Assembly: GCA_024278855.1 (NCBI GenBank)
Contig: JAJRSJ010000004.1
Coordinates: forward strand, 1 to 64,000
Source: Alphaproteobacteria bacterium
GTDB lineage: Bacteria; Pseudomonadota; Alphaproteobacteria; Caulobacterales; Maricaulaceae
Direction: 5' to 3'
DNA length: 64,000 nucleotides
The position numbers were made by a program, and so were the translations under genes. Below, one piece after another: positions 49,349 to 58,744 of the stretch. The stretch's first letter is position 1. The number at the start of each line of letters is the position of its first letter. Below the pieces are notes generated by a model. The model saw only the letters and a list, made by a program, of their open reading frames with translations. It did not search any database and was not told where the DNA came from.

Positions 49349-50544
49349 CGGTCAACCTCCCCGAACACAATATCCAACGAGCCTAGAATGGCCGAAACAT
49401 CGGCGAGCATATGGCCCCTATTGAGATAATCCATAGCTTGCAAATGGGCAAAACCTGGGGCGCGGATTTTGCATCTATATGGTTTGTTGGAGCCGTCCGA
49501 AACCAGATACACCCCGAACTCGCCCTTGGGGGCTTCGACGGCGGTGTAAATTTCACCTGCCGGGACTTTGAAACCCTCGGTGTATAATTTGAAGTGTTGA
49601 ATAAGTGCTTCCATGTCTTGCTTCATATCGGCGCGGCGCGGCGGTGTGACCTTGTGATCATCCGACAGCACCGGGCCTTCCGGCATCATGTCCAGACATT
49701 GTTCGATGATTTTGACGCTCTCATACATTTCTTCCATGCGGCACAAATAGCGGTCATAACAATCACCGTTTTTGCCTAGGGGTATTTTAAATTCAAGCTC
49801 GTTATAAACCTCGTAAGGCTGGGCCCGGCGCAAGTCCCAAGCCATGCCAGAGCCGCGCACCATAACGCCGCTAAAACCCCAATCGAGCGCGTCTTGCTTG
49901 CTCACAACGCCAATATCAACATTGCGCTGTTTGAAAATCCGGTTGTCGGTCAGCAGGGTTTCAATATCGCGCATTTTCTGGGGGAACTGTTTGCACCAGT
50001 CGCGCATGTCATCAGCCAAACCCTCGGGCATGTCTTGGCGCACACCACCAACCCGAAAATAAGCTGCATGCAAGCGCGAGCCGGACACGCGCTCATAAAA
50101 CACCATCAGTTTTTCGCGCTCTTCAAACCCCCAAACCGGCGGGGTGAGCGCGCCCACGTCCATGGCCTGGGTGGTGACATTGAGAATATGGCTCAGAATA
50201 CGTCCGACTTCCGACCACATAACCCGCAGGAATTGCGCCCGGCGCGGCACTTCCACGCCCATAAGTTTTTCAATCGCCAAACAAAACGCATGTTCCTGGT
50301 TCATGGGGGCCACATAATCCAGCCGGTCAAAATACGGTATCGCCTGCATATAGGTTTTATGCTCGATCAGCTTCTCTGTGCCCCGGTGTAACAAGCCAAT
50401 ATGCGGATCAACCCGCTCAACAACCTCGCCCTCAAGCTCCAAGACAAGCCGAAGCACCCCGTGCGCCGCAGGATGCTGCGGGCCGAAATTGATGGTGAAT
50501 TTACGGTCTAGATCTTGGGCGGAGTTTTGGGTTTGGTCAGTCAT
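49345..50544 (-). CDS. nuoD: NADH-quinone oxidoreductase subunit D
   Basis: 49-kDa-type subunit at the quinone site, 399 residues. N-terminal [21 protein letters not shown] with the quinone-site His, [10 protein letters not shown], the C-terminal KAPKGEFG-type motif ([29 protein letters not shown]) and DIVFGEVDR end are all as expected. It is separate from nuoC and begins in an ATGA overlap with the inserted lipoprotein gene instead of following nuoC directly. Confidence 0.98.
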   Translation of the reverse strand: MTDQTQNSAQDLDRKFTINFGPQHPAAHGVLRLVLELEGEVVERVDPHIGLLHRGTEKLIEHKTYMQAIPYFDRLDYVAPMNQEHAFCLAIEKLMGVEVPRRAQFLRVMWSEVGRILSHILNVTTQAMDVGALTPPVWGFEEREKLMVFYERVSGSRLHAAYFRVGGVRQDMPEGLADDMRDWCKQFPQKMRDIETLLTDNRIFKQRNVDIGVVSKQDALDWGFSGVMVRGSGMAWDLRRAQPYEVYNELEFKIPLGKNGDCYDRYLCRMEEMYESVKIIEQCLDMMPEGPVLSDDHKVTPPRRADMKQDMEALIQHFKLYTEGFKVPAGEIYTAVEAPKGEFGVYLVSDGSNKPYRCKIRAPGFAHLQAMDYLNRGHMLADVSAILGSLDIVFGEVDR

Positions 50545-51371
50545 TGCGCAAACTCGACTCTAGCTCTCTCAAGCGCAGCACCCGTAACTTCAAGACATTT
50601 GGATTGTTTATTTTTATCAATTTGACCAATTAAGATATCGGGTTCTCCTTTAGCAGCCAACAATTTCTTAAACTCCGAACTTCGCTCGCCAAACGAATTC
50701 TGGTTAATCTTGCCTGTGCCGACAAAGTCCGCTAGCAATGAATTCCAAATCAAATAGTCCGGGCTAATGTTTTCCCCATACTTGAATGTCGCCCTTAAAG
50801 TTGCTACGCAGTCCAATATTGTTTCAATATCTTGCGGCGCAATATCAATTGCAGCCTGCCCCATAATGTATACACCCGCAGACTGTTGACCATCAAAATT
50901 AGCACCTTCTTCAGTCGCCTCTATCTCAACGATCTGATTGATATTTAGAAAAGCTGAAGCAACGAACGCCTCTCCGCTAATTCGCCCACACTCCCTAGCT
51001 CGTTGAATCAGTTTTGAGGGAAGCACAAAATCGGACGGTGGCGATGTAGATGAAAATTCACCATACGACAAAACAACCCCTTTCCCGGTTTTTGAATTAC
51101 TACCACTTCCTACAACATGCCTCCAGAATGGTACCATATGATCTCCAAACAACTCCCCCATTACACCCGGAGTTTTTTTCATTTCACCCTCACCGATTTT
51201 CGCAACTTGATAACACGTCTTTGCCGTACCGTATGACAACCTCGGGAGACCAAATAACGCAAGATCATATCGCGGGTCTTCAGAAACCACTTCCCCCGAC
51301 GGCGCAACTGTTTCACCAGTGCAAGCGGGCATAAGCGCAATAAACACAATTACAACCAACCGCCTTATCAT
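50541..51371 (-). CDS. putative lipoprotein inserted between nuoC and nuoD
   Basis: 276 residues, no family recognised. Signal peptide [17 protein letters not shown] gives a lipobox ending at Cys17. The rest is soluble, with several Cys ([30 protein letters not shown]) that could pair in the periplasm. It is not a complex I subunit and the operon normally has nothing here. The gene is more AT-rich than nuo genes. Both ends overlap their neighbours by exactly four bases (ATGA), so translation passes through it. A role in envelope assembly or a neutral passenger are both possible. Confidence 0.75.
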   Translation of the reverse strand: MIRRLVVIVFIALMPACTGETVAPSGEVVSEDPRYDLALFGLPRLSYGTAKTCYQVAKIGEGEMKKTPGVMGELFGDHMVPFWRHVVGSGSNSKTGKGVVLSYGEFSSTSPPSDFVLPSKLIQRARECGRISGEAFVASAFLNINQIVEIEATEEGANFDGQQSAGVYIMGQAAIDIAPQDIETILDCVATLRATFKYGENISPDYLIWNSLLADFVGTGKINQNSFGERSSEFKKLLAAKGEPDILIGQIDKNKQSKCLEVTGAALERARVEFAQ

Positions 51372-51970
51372 TTCTCCGCACCCCCATCCTCGTCCATCAC
51401 ATACTTAGCCCCTTCCCACGGAGACATAAAATCAAAATCTCTGAATTCTTGCGGTAAGTTTACCGCCTCATAAACCACCGATTTGCGTTCTTCGTCGTAG
51501 CGGACTTCTACGAAACCGCTTAGGGGGAAATCTTTGCGCAAGGGATGCCCCTCAAAACCGTAATCCGTCAGCAATCTACGCAAATCCGGGTGTTCATCGA
51601 AGGCTATGCCGTACATGTCGAAAGCTTCGCGTTCGAACCAGTTGGCGGCCGGGTAAACGCCGATCATGGTGTGGACGGGGGTATCGGCGTCGGTGGTGAC
51701 TTTGACGCGAATACGGTGGTTAAGTTGCATGGACAGGAGATGATAGACGACCTCGAAACGGCGCTCGCGGCCCGGATAATCAACGCCGCAAATATCGATC
51801 AAACTGGTGAATTTACAGACAGGATCATCCCGCAAGAACGCAATCGTATCGACAATATCCTCACGCCGTGCATCCAAGACCAATTCGCCGTTTGTGATGT
51901 TGGCACCATTGAGCGAACTGTCCAGAGCGGCCACAATATGGTCTTTGAGATTTTCAAGATCATTGCTCAT
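51368..51970 (-). CDS. nuoC: NADH-quinone oxidoreductase subunit C
   Basis: 30-kDa-type subunit, 200 residues. The signature ERRFEVVYHLLSMQLNHRIRVK and EREAFDMYGIAFDEHPDLRRLLTDYGFEGHPLRKDFPLSG is intact. It starts two bases after the nuoB stop, and its own stop overlaps the ATG of the inserted lipoprotein gene. Confidence 0.98.
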   Translation of the reverse strand: MSNDLENLKDHIVAALDSSLNGANITNGELVLDARREDIVDTIAFLRDDPVCKFTSLIDICGVDYPGRERRFEVVYHLLSMQLNHRIRVKVTTDADTPVHTMIGVYPAANWFEREAFDMYGIAFDEHPDLRRLLTDYGFEGHPLRKDFPLSGFVEVRYDEERKSVVYEAVNLPQEFRDFDFMSPWEGAKYVMDEDGGAEK

Positions 51971-51972
51971 AT

Positions 51973-52514
51973 CTAACGCTCAATATTGCCTTCGCGGTGA
52001 ATTTTCTTTTGCAATTGCAAAATCCCGTAGACCAAAGCTTCCGCAGTTGGCGGACAGCCCGGCACATATATATCCACCGGCACAATCCGGTCACACCCGC
52101 GCACCACGGCGTAGGAATAATGATAATAGCCGCCGCCGTTAGCGCATGACCCCATAGAGATCACATAGCGCGGGAACGGCATCTGGTCATAAACCTTGCG
52201 CAGGGCCGGTGCCATTTTATTGGTCAGGGTGCCCGCCACAATCATCACATCGCTTTGGCGCGGCGAACCTCTGGGCGCAAACCCGAACCGCTCCACATCA
52301 TAGCGCGGCATGGCGGCCTGCATCATCTCGACGGCGCAACACGCCAAGCCAAATGTCATCCACATTAACGAGCCAGACCTGGCCCATGTGATCAGACTAT
52401 CCGCCGGAGCCACCAAAACCCCTTGTCGGCCAACTGGTCCGACAAACCGTCGTAAAACGGGTCGTGCTTGGTCGGGTCGTATGTGGGTGTTTCGTTTACA
52501 ATTATTTGTGACAT
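51973..52514 (-). CDS. nuoB: NADH-quinone oxidoreductase subunit B, frameshifted near its start
   Basis: Subunit with cluster N2 next to the quinone. The body is intact ([56 protein letters not shown]). The true start is ATG 52514 after [27 protein letters not shown] up to ADKGF, then the frame must shift by one to reach [15 protein letters not shown]. At 52415-52418 there are four T on the minus strand; five would restore a single frame of 181 codons. Without the correction only an implausible TTG start at 52416 is left. Confidence 0.92.
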
Positions 52515-52542
52515 ATATATCCCCCGTGATAATCCTTTCGGA

Positions 52543-52992
52543 CTATTCCCAGTCTAGGGCTCCCTTCTTCCAAGCATAAGCCAGACCTACGGCTAACTCG
52601 AACAGGAATATCATAACGACCGCCCAACCATATACCCCGATTTTGTCAATCGACACGGCCCACGGAAACAAAAACGCCACTTCGATGTCAAATATAATGA
52701 ATAATATAGCCACCAGATAAAAACGGACATCAAATTTCATGCGCGAATCATCAAAAGAATTAAACCCGCATTCATAGGTCGAGATTTTTTCTGCGTCCGG
52801 ACTGGAGGGCGCGAATATCTTGGCCATCACCAAAAACGCCAAAGAAATGACAAGCCCAATAGCAAAGAGCATTACCACAGGTAGATATTCGAGTAAAAAG
52901 GCTGACTGAGTGCTTAACGGGGCACTTAACTGGGTGCCAGAACTGACAGAATTAACAGTGCTGAAAGCGATAAATTGCAAACCGTCTGTCAT
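52543..52992 (-). CDS. nuoA: NADH-quinone oxidoreductase subunit A
   Basis: Membrane subunit with three helices and the conserved loop KISTYECGFNSFDDSRMKFDVRFYLVAILFIIFDIEVAFLFPW. The product from ATG 52992 (GGAAG upstream) has 149 residues, with an N-terminal extension of about 30 before the first helix (EYLPVVMLFAIGLVISLAFLV) compared with the usual protein. First gene of the nuo operon; the promoter should lie in 52993-53283, where I see no clear consensus. Confidence 0.93.
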   Translation of the reverse strand: MTDGLQFIAFSTVNSVSSGTQLSAPLSTQSAFLLEYLPVVMLFAIGLVISLAFLVMAKIFAPSSPDAEKISTYECGFNSFDDSRMKFDVRFYLVAILFIIFDIEVAFLFPWAVSIDKIGVYGWAVVMIFLFELAVGLAYAWKKGALDWE

Positions 52993-53283
52993 CTTCGTTC
53001 TTCCACCATATTTACGCACAAATGATGTAACCCATCTCGTGCAGATTTACCGCGCAAACTAATCACTGGCGACACAAAAGGCAATGCGTTATTTTGCCCT
53101 GTTGACAAATTGTTTTTTGCAATACCGCCAACCTGCAACGCATACCAATCCTCACCGCTCGTCCCCGCCCCGCCCGTTCATGAACACTTTTTAATGACAG
53201 GTTTATGTCCCGTTCATTTTATATCCGCTAGTCTAGTTGCGGAGGGGTTGAGTTTTAACGTTAGACAATAGAAAGAAATTATC

Positions 53284-53724
53284 ATGATAAATTTTAAACG
53301 CAAAACTTTGACAACTATTATAGTGCTATCCGGTGTTTTGATCCTTGCGGGTTGCGAAACCACGAACGGCAATAACAACGCCTTTAAAAAAGGCGCACTT
53401 GGCGCCCTTGCCGGGGCCGCCGCCGGTGCAATTATCGGCAATAATGCCGGCGACGGCGATGGTCAGTCCGGTGCGCTAATCGGTGCGGTCATTGGTGGTG
53501 CGGGCGGCGCTTACGCCGGGTGCCGCGAAGACGGTGGTGGCGGCGCACAACCCAAAGACGGTCAATACAACCATGATTATAGCCGTCAACAAAATACCCC
53601 TGTTCTGCAAGACCCAACCATTAACAAACGTCAGTTCTTTGATCAAAATACGGGTCGCTATTATTATTATGACCCGGCGACGCGGCAAGAATACTTTGAG
53701 AACGGCCAACGCAAAGACGGCTAA
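53284..53724 (+). CDS. glycine-zipper lipoprotein
   Basis: 146 residues. Lipobox LAGC after a hydrophobic signal sequence; the mature part has a Gly/Ala-rich double helix (GALGALAGAAAGAIIGNNAG and GALIGAVIGGAGGAYAG), as in glycine zipper 2TM proteins (17-kDa antigen type). The C-terminal part is polar (YYYYDPATRQEYFENGQ). Probably an outer-membrane lipoprotein of unknown role. Divergent from the nuo operon; a good terminator follows. Confidence 0.88.
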   Translation: MINFKRKTLTTIIVLSGVLILAGCETTNGNNNAFKKGALGALAGAAAGAIIGNNAGDGDGQSGALIGAVIGGAGGAYAGCREDGGGGAQPKDGQYNHDYSRQQNTPVLQDPTINKRQFFDQNTGRYYYYDPATRQEYFENGQRKDG

Positions 53725-53747
53725 AGCGCTCCCCAAACTGCTCTAAG

Positions 53748-53775
53748 AACCCCGGCTCTGATGCCGGGGTTTTTT
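53748..53775 (+). terminator. intrinsic terminator after the glycine-zipper gene
   Basis: Stem AACCCCGGC/GCCGGGGTT (9 bp) with loop TCTGAT, followed by further T. Located 24 bases after the stop codon, right-facing. It separates this gene from the DUF481 gene. Confidence 0.9.
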
Positions 53776-53859
53776 GTAGGCCGTACACGCCTCATAAAAT
53801 TCATGCTTATTTAACCATAATTCGATTGTTAAGCCCACTGCAACTTGAAAGGAAACCCT

Positions 53860-54588
53860 GTGAAATATTTTCTATTGATTACATCGGCCGGCTTGTTAAC
53901 GTCCACGAGCGCATTTGCTTCGGATTTAACGAAAGGTTGGAGCGGCAAAGCCGCAGTATCCGGCTCAACCACTTCCGGCAACACCAACACAACAGATATT
54001 GGCGTCGCTATAAAACTCGCCAAAGAGCTAGGTCTGTGGAAGCACAACTTCAACACCACCTATGATTTGGGCAAAGCTAGTGGTGTGGACAACAAAAACC
54101 GTTGGTATCTCGGCTATAAACTTGATCGCCAGATCAATGACCGGCTTTATGCTTACGGCAATGCCAATTATTACACCGACGATTTCGGGCCGTTCAAACA
54201 AGGTTCATTTCTTGGCACAGGCCTTGGCTACCAGGTATTTGAACCCGGTCCAATCAAATGGGCGGTTGAAGCTGGTGCGGGCTACCGTTCGCAAAAACTT
54301 CGCGCGGCGGGCATTATACCAAGCTTCAAGCAAAACGAATTTGCCCTGCGCAGTGCTTCCAATTTTGATTATAAATTCAGCGACGCCGTCAGCCTGTTCA
54401 ACAATTCCGACATGATCTGGTCAAAAAGCGACACTTATATCTGGAACGATATCGGCGTTACCGCCCATCTGGCTGGCAACCTTGCCGCCCGGTTCAGTTT
54501 CCGCATTGACCACCATACCGATGTACCGTTCGGGGTTAAAAACACCGACACCATCACGAGAGGTTCACTGGTCTATACTTTAAAATAA
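53860..54588 (+). CDS. DUF481 family outer-membrane protein
   Basis: About 242 residues with a signal peptide (VKYFLLITSAGLLTSTSAFA|SDLTKGW). The mature part consists of amphipathic beta strands, starting WSGKAAVSGSTTSGNTNTTDIG, the hallmark of DUF481 (YdiY-like) proteins, and ends in a strand, RGSLVYTLK. Function unknown, presumably a small beta-barrel. Start chosen at GTG 53860 because AAAGGA lies upstream; the TTG five codons earlier is less likely. Ends convergent with folK. Confidence 0.87.
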   Translation: MKYFLLITSAGLLTSTSAFASDLTKGWSGKAAVSGSTTSGNTNTTDIGVAIKLAKELGLWKHNFNTTYDLGKASGVDNKNRWYLGYKLDRQINDRLYAYGNANYYTDDFGPFKQGSFLGTGLGYQVFEPGPIKWAVEAGAGYRSQKLRAAGIIPSFKQNEFALRSASNFDYKFSDAVSLFNNSDMIWSKSDTYIWNDIGVTAHLAGNLAARFSFRIDHHTDVPFGVKNTDTITRGSLVYTLK

Positions 54589-55097
54589 AGCCCCAAGTCG
54601 TTTAAGCGGCGCAACATCTTTTAATGAAAGCCGTGCGCTCCAGTCATAGAGTGCGCGTTTTTTTATTGGGTCACGCCAGTCTGGTGCAATTTCCGCCAAG
54701 GGAAATAACACAAATGGCCGGACGAGCATACGCGGATGGGGCAATGCCAAACTTCGCGCTCCAGAATTTCCCCATCATAGTCCAAAATGTCCAAGTCCAA
54801 AGGTCGGGCCGCATTACGCACGGTTTGCGTCCGCCCAAAAGTCACTTCCGCGTGTTTCAAAATCTCGAGTAATTCGAAAGGGCTGTGCTCTGTTTCCACT
54901 TCGACCACCGCATTGATATAAGGCGCTTGGGCTTCAGGATCAGGCCAGGCCGGGCTTTGCCACAAACTTGAAGCCGCCACGGTTTTCATATCTTTGCCTA
55001 GCAAGTCCAGAGCGTGTCTGAATGTCTGCGCCGGAGCGCAAACCTGCCCATTATATTGAGTTGCTTGATTAGCCCCCAAAGCAATATAAACACCCAC
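54580..55097 (-). CDS. folK: HPPK (folate synthesis), frameshifted before the C-terminus
   Basis: 2-Amino-4-hydroxy-6-hydroxymethyldihydropteridine pyrophosphokinase. N-terminal ALGANQATQYNG, FGRTQTVRNAARPLDLDILDYDGE are typical. After EILERE the frame turns into nonsense and stops at 54663, whereas another frame gives LPHPRMLVRPFVLFPLAEIAPDW, the conserved end of the family, running to a stop at 54580. One extra base near 54745-54755 would give 172 residues, the normal length. The end overlaps the DUF481 gene tail by nine bases. Confidence 0.88.
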
Positions 55098-55116
55098 AGA
55101 CCCTAACCCCCTCTTT

Positions 55117-55596
55117 TCATGAATGGGCTTTCATAACGCGGGCTTTTTGGCGGTTCCAGTCCCGGTTTTTCTGGGTTTGGCGTTTGTCGATATTTTTCTT
55201 GCCGACACCAATACCCAGTAAAAGCTTGGCCAAACCTTTTTTGTCAAAATACAATTTGAGCGGCACAAGCGTGCGCCCCTTTCGCTGCACTGCGCCCATC
55301 AATTTGTTAATCTCGCGGCGTTTCAGCAATAATTTGCGCGGCCTTGTGGTTTTGTGGTTGAACTGGCTGGCCGGTTCATAAATCGGGATTGTGGCATTGA
55401 TCAGGAATATTTCCGTCCCCTCTACTGACCCGTAGCTCTCGGCGATATTGGCATGGCCGAGCCGCAGGGCTTTGACCTCGGTTCCGACCAACATAATCCC
55501 GGCCTCAAAGGTCTCCTCAATCGCATATTCATAACGGGCGCGCCGGTTCTCGGCGATGGCTTTTGAGTGGTGTGCAGGTCTTTGTTTGCGGGCCAT
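55117..55596 (-). CDS. smpB: SmpB, tmRNA-binding protein
   Basis: Small basic protein (159 residues) bringing tmRNA to stalled ribosomes. [45 protein letters not shown] and [13 protein letters not shown] are conserved; the C-terminal tail ([23 protein letters not shown]) is the part that enters the mRNA channel. ATG is 3 bases after the dapA stop, so the two are translated together. ssrA is not in the window. Confidence 0.98.
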   Translation of the reverse strand: MARKQRPAHHSKAIAENRRARYEYAIEETFEAGIMLVGTEVKALRLGHANIAESYGSVEGTEIFLINATIPIYEPASQFNHKTTRPRKLLLKRREINKLMGAVQRKGRTLVPLKLYFDKKGLAKLLLGIGVGKKNIDKRQTQKNRDWNRQKARVMKAHS

Positions 55597-55598
55597 AA

Positions 55599-56474
55599 TT
55601 AGATGTCTATGCCTGCCATTTTGACGGCATTAACAACCGCATCTTTGGTGCTTTGGCGGCAGGTGGTAATCGGCAAGCGCACATCGGGCTGCATTTTCCC
55701 CATCAGGCTGAGGGCATATTTGGTCGGGGCCGGGCTAGCGTCCAAAAACAAATCCTTGAACAGGCGGTCAAGTTTTTCGTGTAAAACCAATGCTTCGTCA
55801 AATTTCCCCGCCGCGCATAATTTATGTAGCTGCGCACATTGGGCCGGTGCAATATTGGAAGCAACCGAAATACAACCCGTGCCGCCGTGGGCCCAATGGG
55901 CCAACGCCGTGGGGTCATCGCCGGATAGCTGTATAAAATCCGAACCGCATACAGCCTTGTAATCAGACACACGCGACAAATCGGACGTGGCGTCTTTAAG
56001 CCCGGTAATATTGGAAATGCCCGCAAGCCGCCCCATGGTCTCCAGGCTAATATCAACAATGCTGCGTCCGGGAATATTATAAAGGATAATATCAATATCG
56101 ACGGCTTGGGCGATGGCAGAAAAATGCTGGAACATGCCCTCCTGGCCGGGCTTGTTATAATAGGGCGCGACCGCCAGAACCGCATCCGCACCGCATTTTT
56201 GCGCCTCTTGAGCAGTCTCAATAGCCGTTTGGGTGTTGTTGGAGCCAATACCGGCAATGACCGGCACACGACCGTCCGCCGCTTGCACACATAAATCAAT
56301 CACCTGCACATGCTCCTTGCGGGTCAAAGTGGATGCCTCACCTGTGGTGCCGCACGGCACCAGACCGTCCGTGCCAGCGCGGATTTGCCAATCGACAAAT
56401 TCCGAATAAGCCGACCCGTCGACCTTACCATCTTTAAACGGTGTAACCAAAGCTGTGAGGGAACCGGATATCAT
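55599..56474 (-). CDS. dapA: 4-hydroxy-tetrahydrodipicolinate synthase
   Basis: Branch-point enzyme for lysine and diaminopimelate, condensing pyruvate with aspartate semialdehyde. 291 residues. [11 protein letters not shown], the Tyr in [12 protein letters not shown] and the Schiff-base Lys in [13 protein letters not shown] are present, as is [15 protein letters not shown]. Full length. Divergent from the transglycosylase gene; the 134-base gap holds both promoters but no clear motif. Confidence 0.97.
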   Translation of the reverse strand: MISGSLTALVTPFKDGKVDGSAYSEFVDWQIRAGTDGLVPCGTTGEASTLTRKEHVQVIDLCVQAADGRVPVIAGIGSNNTQTAIETAQEAQKCGADAVLAVAPYYNKPGQEGMFQHFSAIAQAVDIDIILYNIPGRSIVDISLETMGRLAGISNITGLKDATSDLSRVSDYKAVCGSDFIQLSGDDPTALAHWAHGGTGCISVASNIAPAQCAQLHKLCAAGKFDEALVLHEKLDRLFKDLFLDASPAPTKYALSLMGKMQPDVRLPITTCRQSTKDAVVNAVKMAGIDI

Positions 56475-56608
56475 TTTTTCGCCTTAAGGTTTTTATTACT
56501 GGTCTTTATAAGTGATTAAGAGCTATGGTTCTACACCATAGTATCGCCGTGATATGGCGTCATAGCTTTCTTTTCTTGCCAAATGCAAGGCCAGGGTTAC
56601 AATAACAC

Positions 56609-58678
56609 ATGTTTTTTTATCGTCGCAGCACAAATTTGATGACAAATGCCGGGAAATTTCTACTTGGCATTGTGTTGATTTGCCTGCTAGCGACACTATA
56701 TCCGTCGGCATATGCAACCACGCCGATACCGCGCCTCAAACCTGCTGTTCCGCACACATCAACGCTCCTGACCAAACAAGATGCCAATAATTTCCGGCAA
56801 GCCATGCGCCAAGCCGATCAACGAAAATGGGCTAATGTCGATCGTTATCAGCGGCGCATCAAGGATCCAACCGCCATAAAAATGCTCAACTGGCGCAAAG
56901 CCGTTGACGACCCTTATGTGTCCATGGAACTTTTGACCAAAATTGTACAAACCCAATCTGACTGGCCGCGCATGACCCGTATCAGGGCCAAAGCCGAAGC
57001 ACATTTGTTTGATCGGCCTTTGGAACCACAAGCGGCAATAGGATGGTTTCAAGGGGCCGAACCGATCTCCGGCGAAGGGCGGGCAGCTTTGGCCCATGCT
57101 TATTACAAGCTTGGGCAAGATGATCTTGCTGACCGCTGGCTTAGATCCGCGTGGCGCGATGCCAAGCTTAGCCGAAACCGTCAACGGACTTTATACCGCC
57201 GTTATAAACACCGCCTTAGGCCCGAAGACCACGCCGCCCGGGCTGACCATTTGATTTGGCTTGGCCGGCGGCACTACGGCACGGCCGGTGGTTTATTATC
57301 CATGATGAATGCCTCTGACCGCGCTTTGATGGACGCACGTATGCGGGTCGGTGCCAACCGCAGAGGCATGGACAGGGCTATTAGATCGGTGCCGGACACA
57401 TTACAAAATGACACCGGTCTATTGTTTGAACGCGCCCGCTGGCGCCGCATAAAACGCACGGAAATTTCTGCTCTTGAACCGCTTTTAAAAATCACCACCC
57501 CGGCCCACACCCAGGCCGGCAAAGACCGGGTCTGGATTGAAAAAAAGCGGATGATTTATTGGGCGCTTCCCAAAAAACGCTACCAGGACGCCTATGCCCT
57601 GACCTTAAATCACGGCCTGACATCTGGTGCCAATTTCGCCGATGCTGAATTTCTGGCGGGTTGGCTGGCCTTGACCAAATTAAACAACCCAAGCCTGGCT
57701 TTAGGGCATTTTACCACCCTTAAAAACGGTGTAACCCTGCCCGTATCGGCAGGCCGGGCCAGTTACTGGATGGGCCGGGCCGCCGAAGCTATGGGTGACC
57801 AAAATGCCCGCACTTATTATGCCATTGCAGCCAAATATCCCAATGTGTATTATGGGCAATTGGCGTCCGAACGCATCAATCAGGGTTTGGCATTTATCAA
57901 CCTGCCGTTTGAAAATACCGGCACATCTTACGGGATTGAATTTGAAAGCCGTGAACTGGTGCGCGCCCTGCATATGCTCGGTGAAATTCAGTCAGAGCGG
58001 ACATTCAACCAGTTTTCATTCCATCTTGACGATGTGTTAGACCAAGCCCACGAACTGACACTTCTCTCCCAACTTGCCAAAAAATACGGCTATATGAAAC
58101 CGTCTGTTCGCGCCGCCAAACAGGCCGGGCGGCTCGACACCATGCTCACAGAATCAGGCTATCCTAAACCTGACATTATCCCAGGCCTCTCTTCAAATTT
58201 CGACATCCCCTTTGTCCTGGCCATTGCCAGACAGGAGAGCGAATTTAACACCAAAGCCCGCTCCCATGCTCATGCCCACGGCATGATGCAAATGATTAAT
58301 GCCACCGCAAAAACTACGGCCCGCAAAGCGCGGCTACCCTATCAGCAAGCCTGGCTGACGGGCGACCCTGAATATGCGGCCAAGCTTGGTTCCCATCATA
58401 TCAATGATCTGTTGGTCGAGTTTGACGGCTCCTATATTATGGCCGCCGCCGCCTATAATGCCGGCGGGGGGCGTGTGCGCAAATGGATTAAAGCTTACGG
58501 CGATCCCAGGCATGGTCAAATCGACCCCATAGACTGGATCGAGAGCATCCCGTTTAGCGAGACCCGCAATTATGTGCAGCGCGTCATGGAAAACATGGAA
58601 GTTTACCGCGCCCGCCTCAATAATAATCAAGTCCAGCTAAAATTGGTCCATAATATTACCAATGGGGCTTATAGATAG
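56609..58678 (+). CDS. soluble lytic murein transglycosylase (Slt-like)
   Basis: Periplasmic peptidoglycan-cleaving enzyme, up to 689 residues. After a signal peptide (FLLGIVLICLLATLYPSAYA) comes a long alpha-helical superhelix region, then the catalytic domain at about residue 530-670: ARQESEFNTKARS with catalytic Glu543, HGMMQMINATA (the GLMQ motif) and AAYNAGGGRVRKW. The layout matches Slt70. Start is uncertain between ATG 56609 and 56639. Confidence 0.92.
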   Translation: MFFYRRSTNLMTNAGKFLLGIVLICLLATLYPSAYATTPIPRLKPAVPHTSTLLTKQDANNFRQAMRQADQRKWANVDRYQRRIKDPTAIKMLNWRKAVDDPYVSMELLTKIVQTQSDWPRMTRIRAKAEAHLFDRPLEPQAAIGWFQGAEPISGEGRAALAHAYYKLGQDDLADRWLRSAWRDAKLSRNRQRTLYRRYKHRLRPEDHAARADHLIWLGRRHYGTAGGLLSMMNASDRALMDARMRVGANRRGMDRAIRSVPDTLQNDTGLLFERARWRRIKRTEISALEPLLKITTPAHTQAGKDRVWIEKKRMIYWALPKKRYQDAYALTLNHGLTSGANFADAEFLAGWLALTKLNNPSLALGHFTTLKNGVTLPVSAGRASYWMGRAAEAMGDQNARTYYAIAAKYPNVYYGQLASERINQGLAFINLPFENTGTSYGIEFESRELVRALHMLGEIQSERTFNQFSFHLDDVLDQAHELTLLSQLAKKYGYMKPSVRAAKQAGRLDTMLTESGYPKPDIIPGLSSNFDIPFVLAIARQESEFNTKARSHAHAHGMMQMINATAKTTARKARLPYQQAWLTGDPEYAAKLGSHHINDLLVEFDGSYIMAAAAYNAGGGRVRKWIKAYGDPRHGQIDPIDWIESIPFSETRNYVQRVMENMEVYRARLNNNQVQLKLVHNITNGAYR

Positions 58679-58744
58679 GTTTTCGTTTTTTCGTTGTTGT
58701 TGGTGGATTACCCTCTATACTTCCCAAAAATATTTTGGGACATT

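Noticed and set aside
53811-53818. CtrA-type half-site TTAACCAT before the DUF481 gene
   Set aside because: No second half-site at the required spacing; an eight-base match is expected by chance in a window of this size.
54633-54664. Terminator after the DUF481 gene (GCGCTC, GAGTGCGC and seven T)
   Set aside because: The stem needs a two-base bulge, and the region is coding if folK is corrected for its frameshift.
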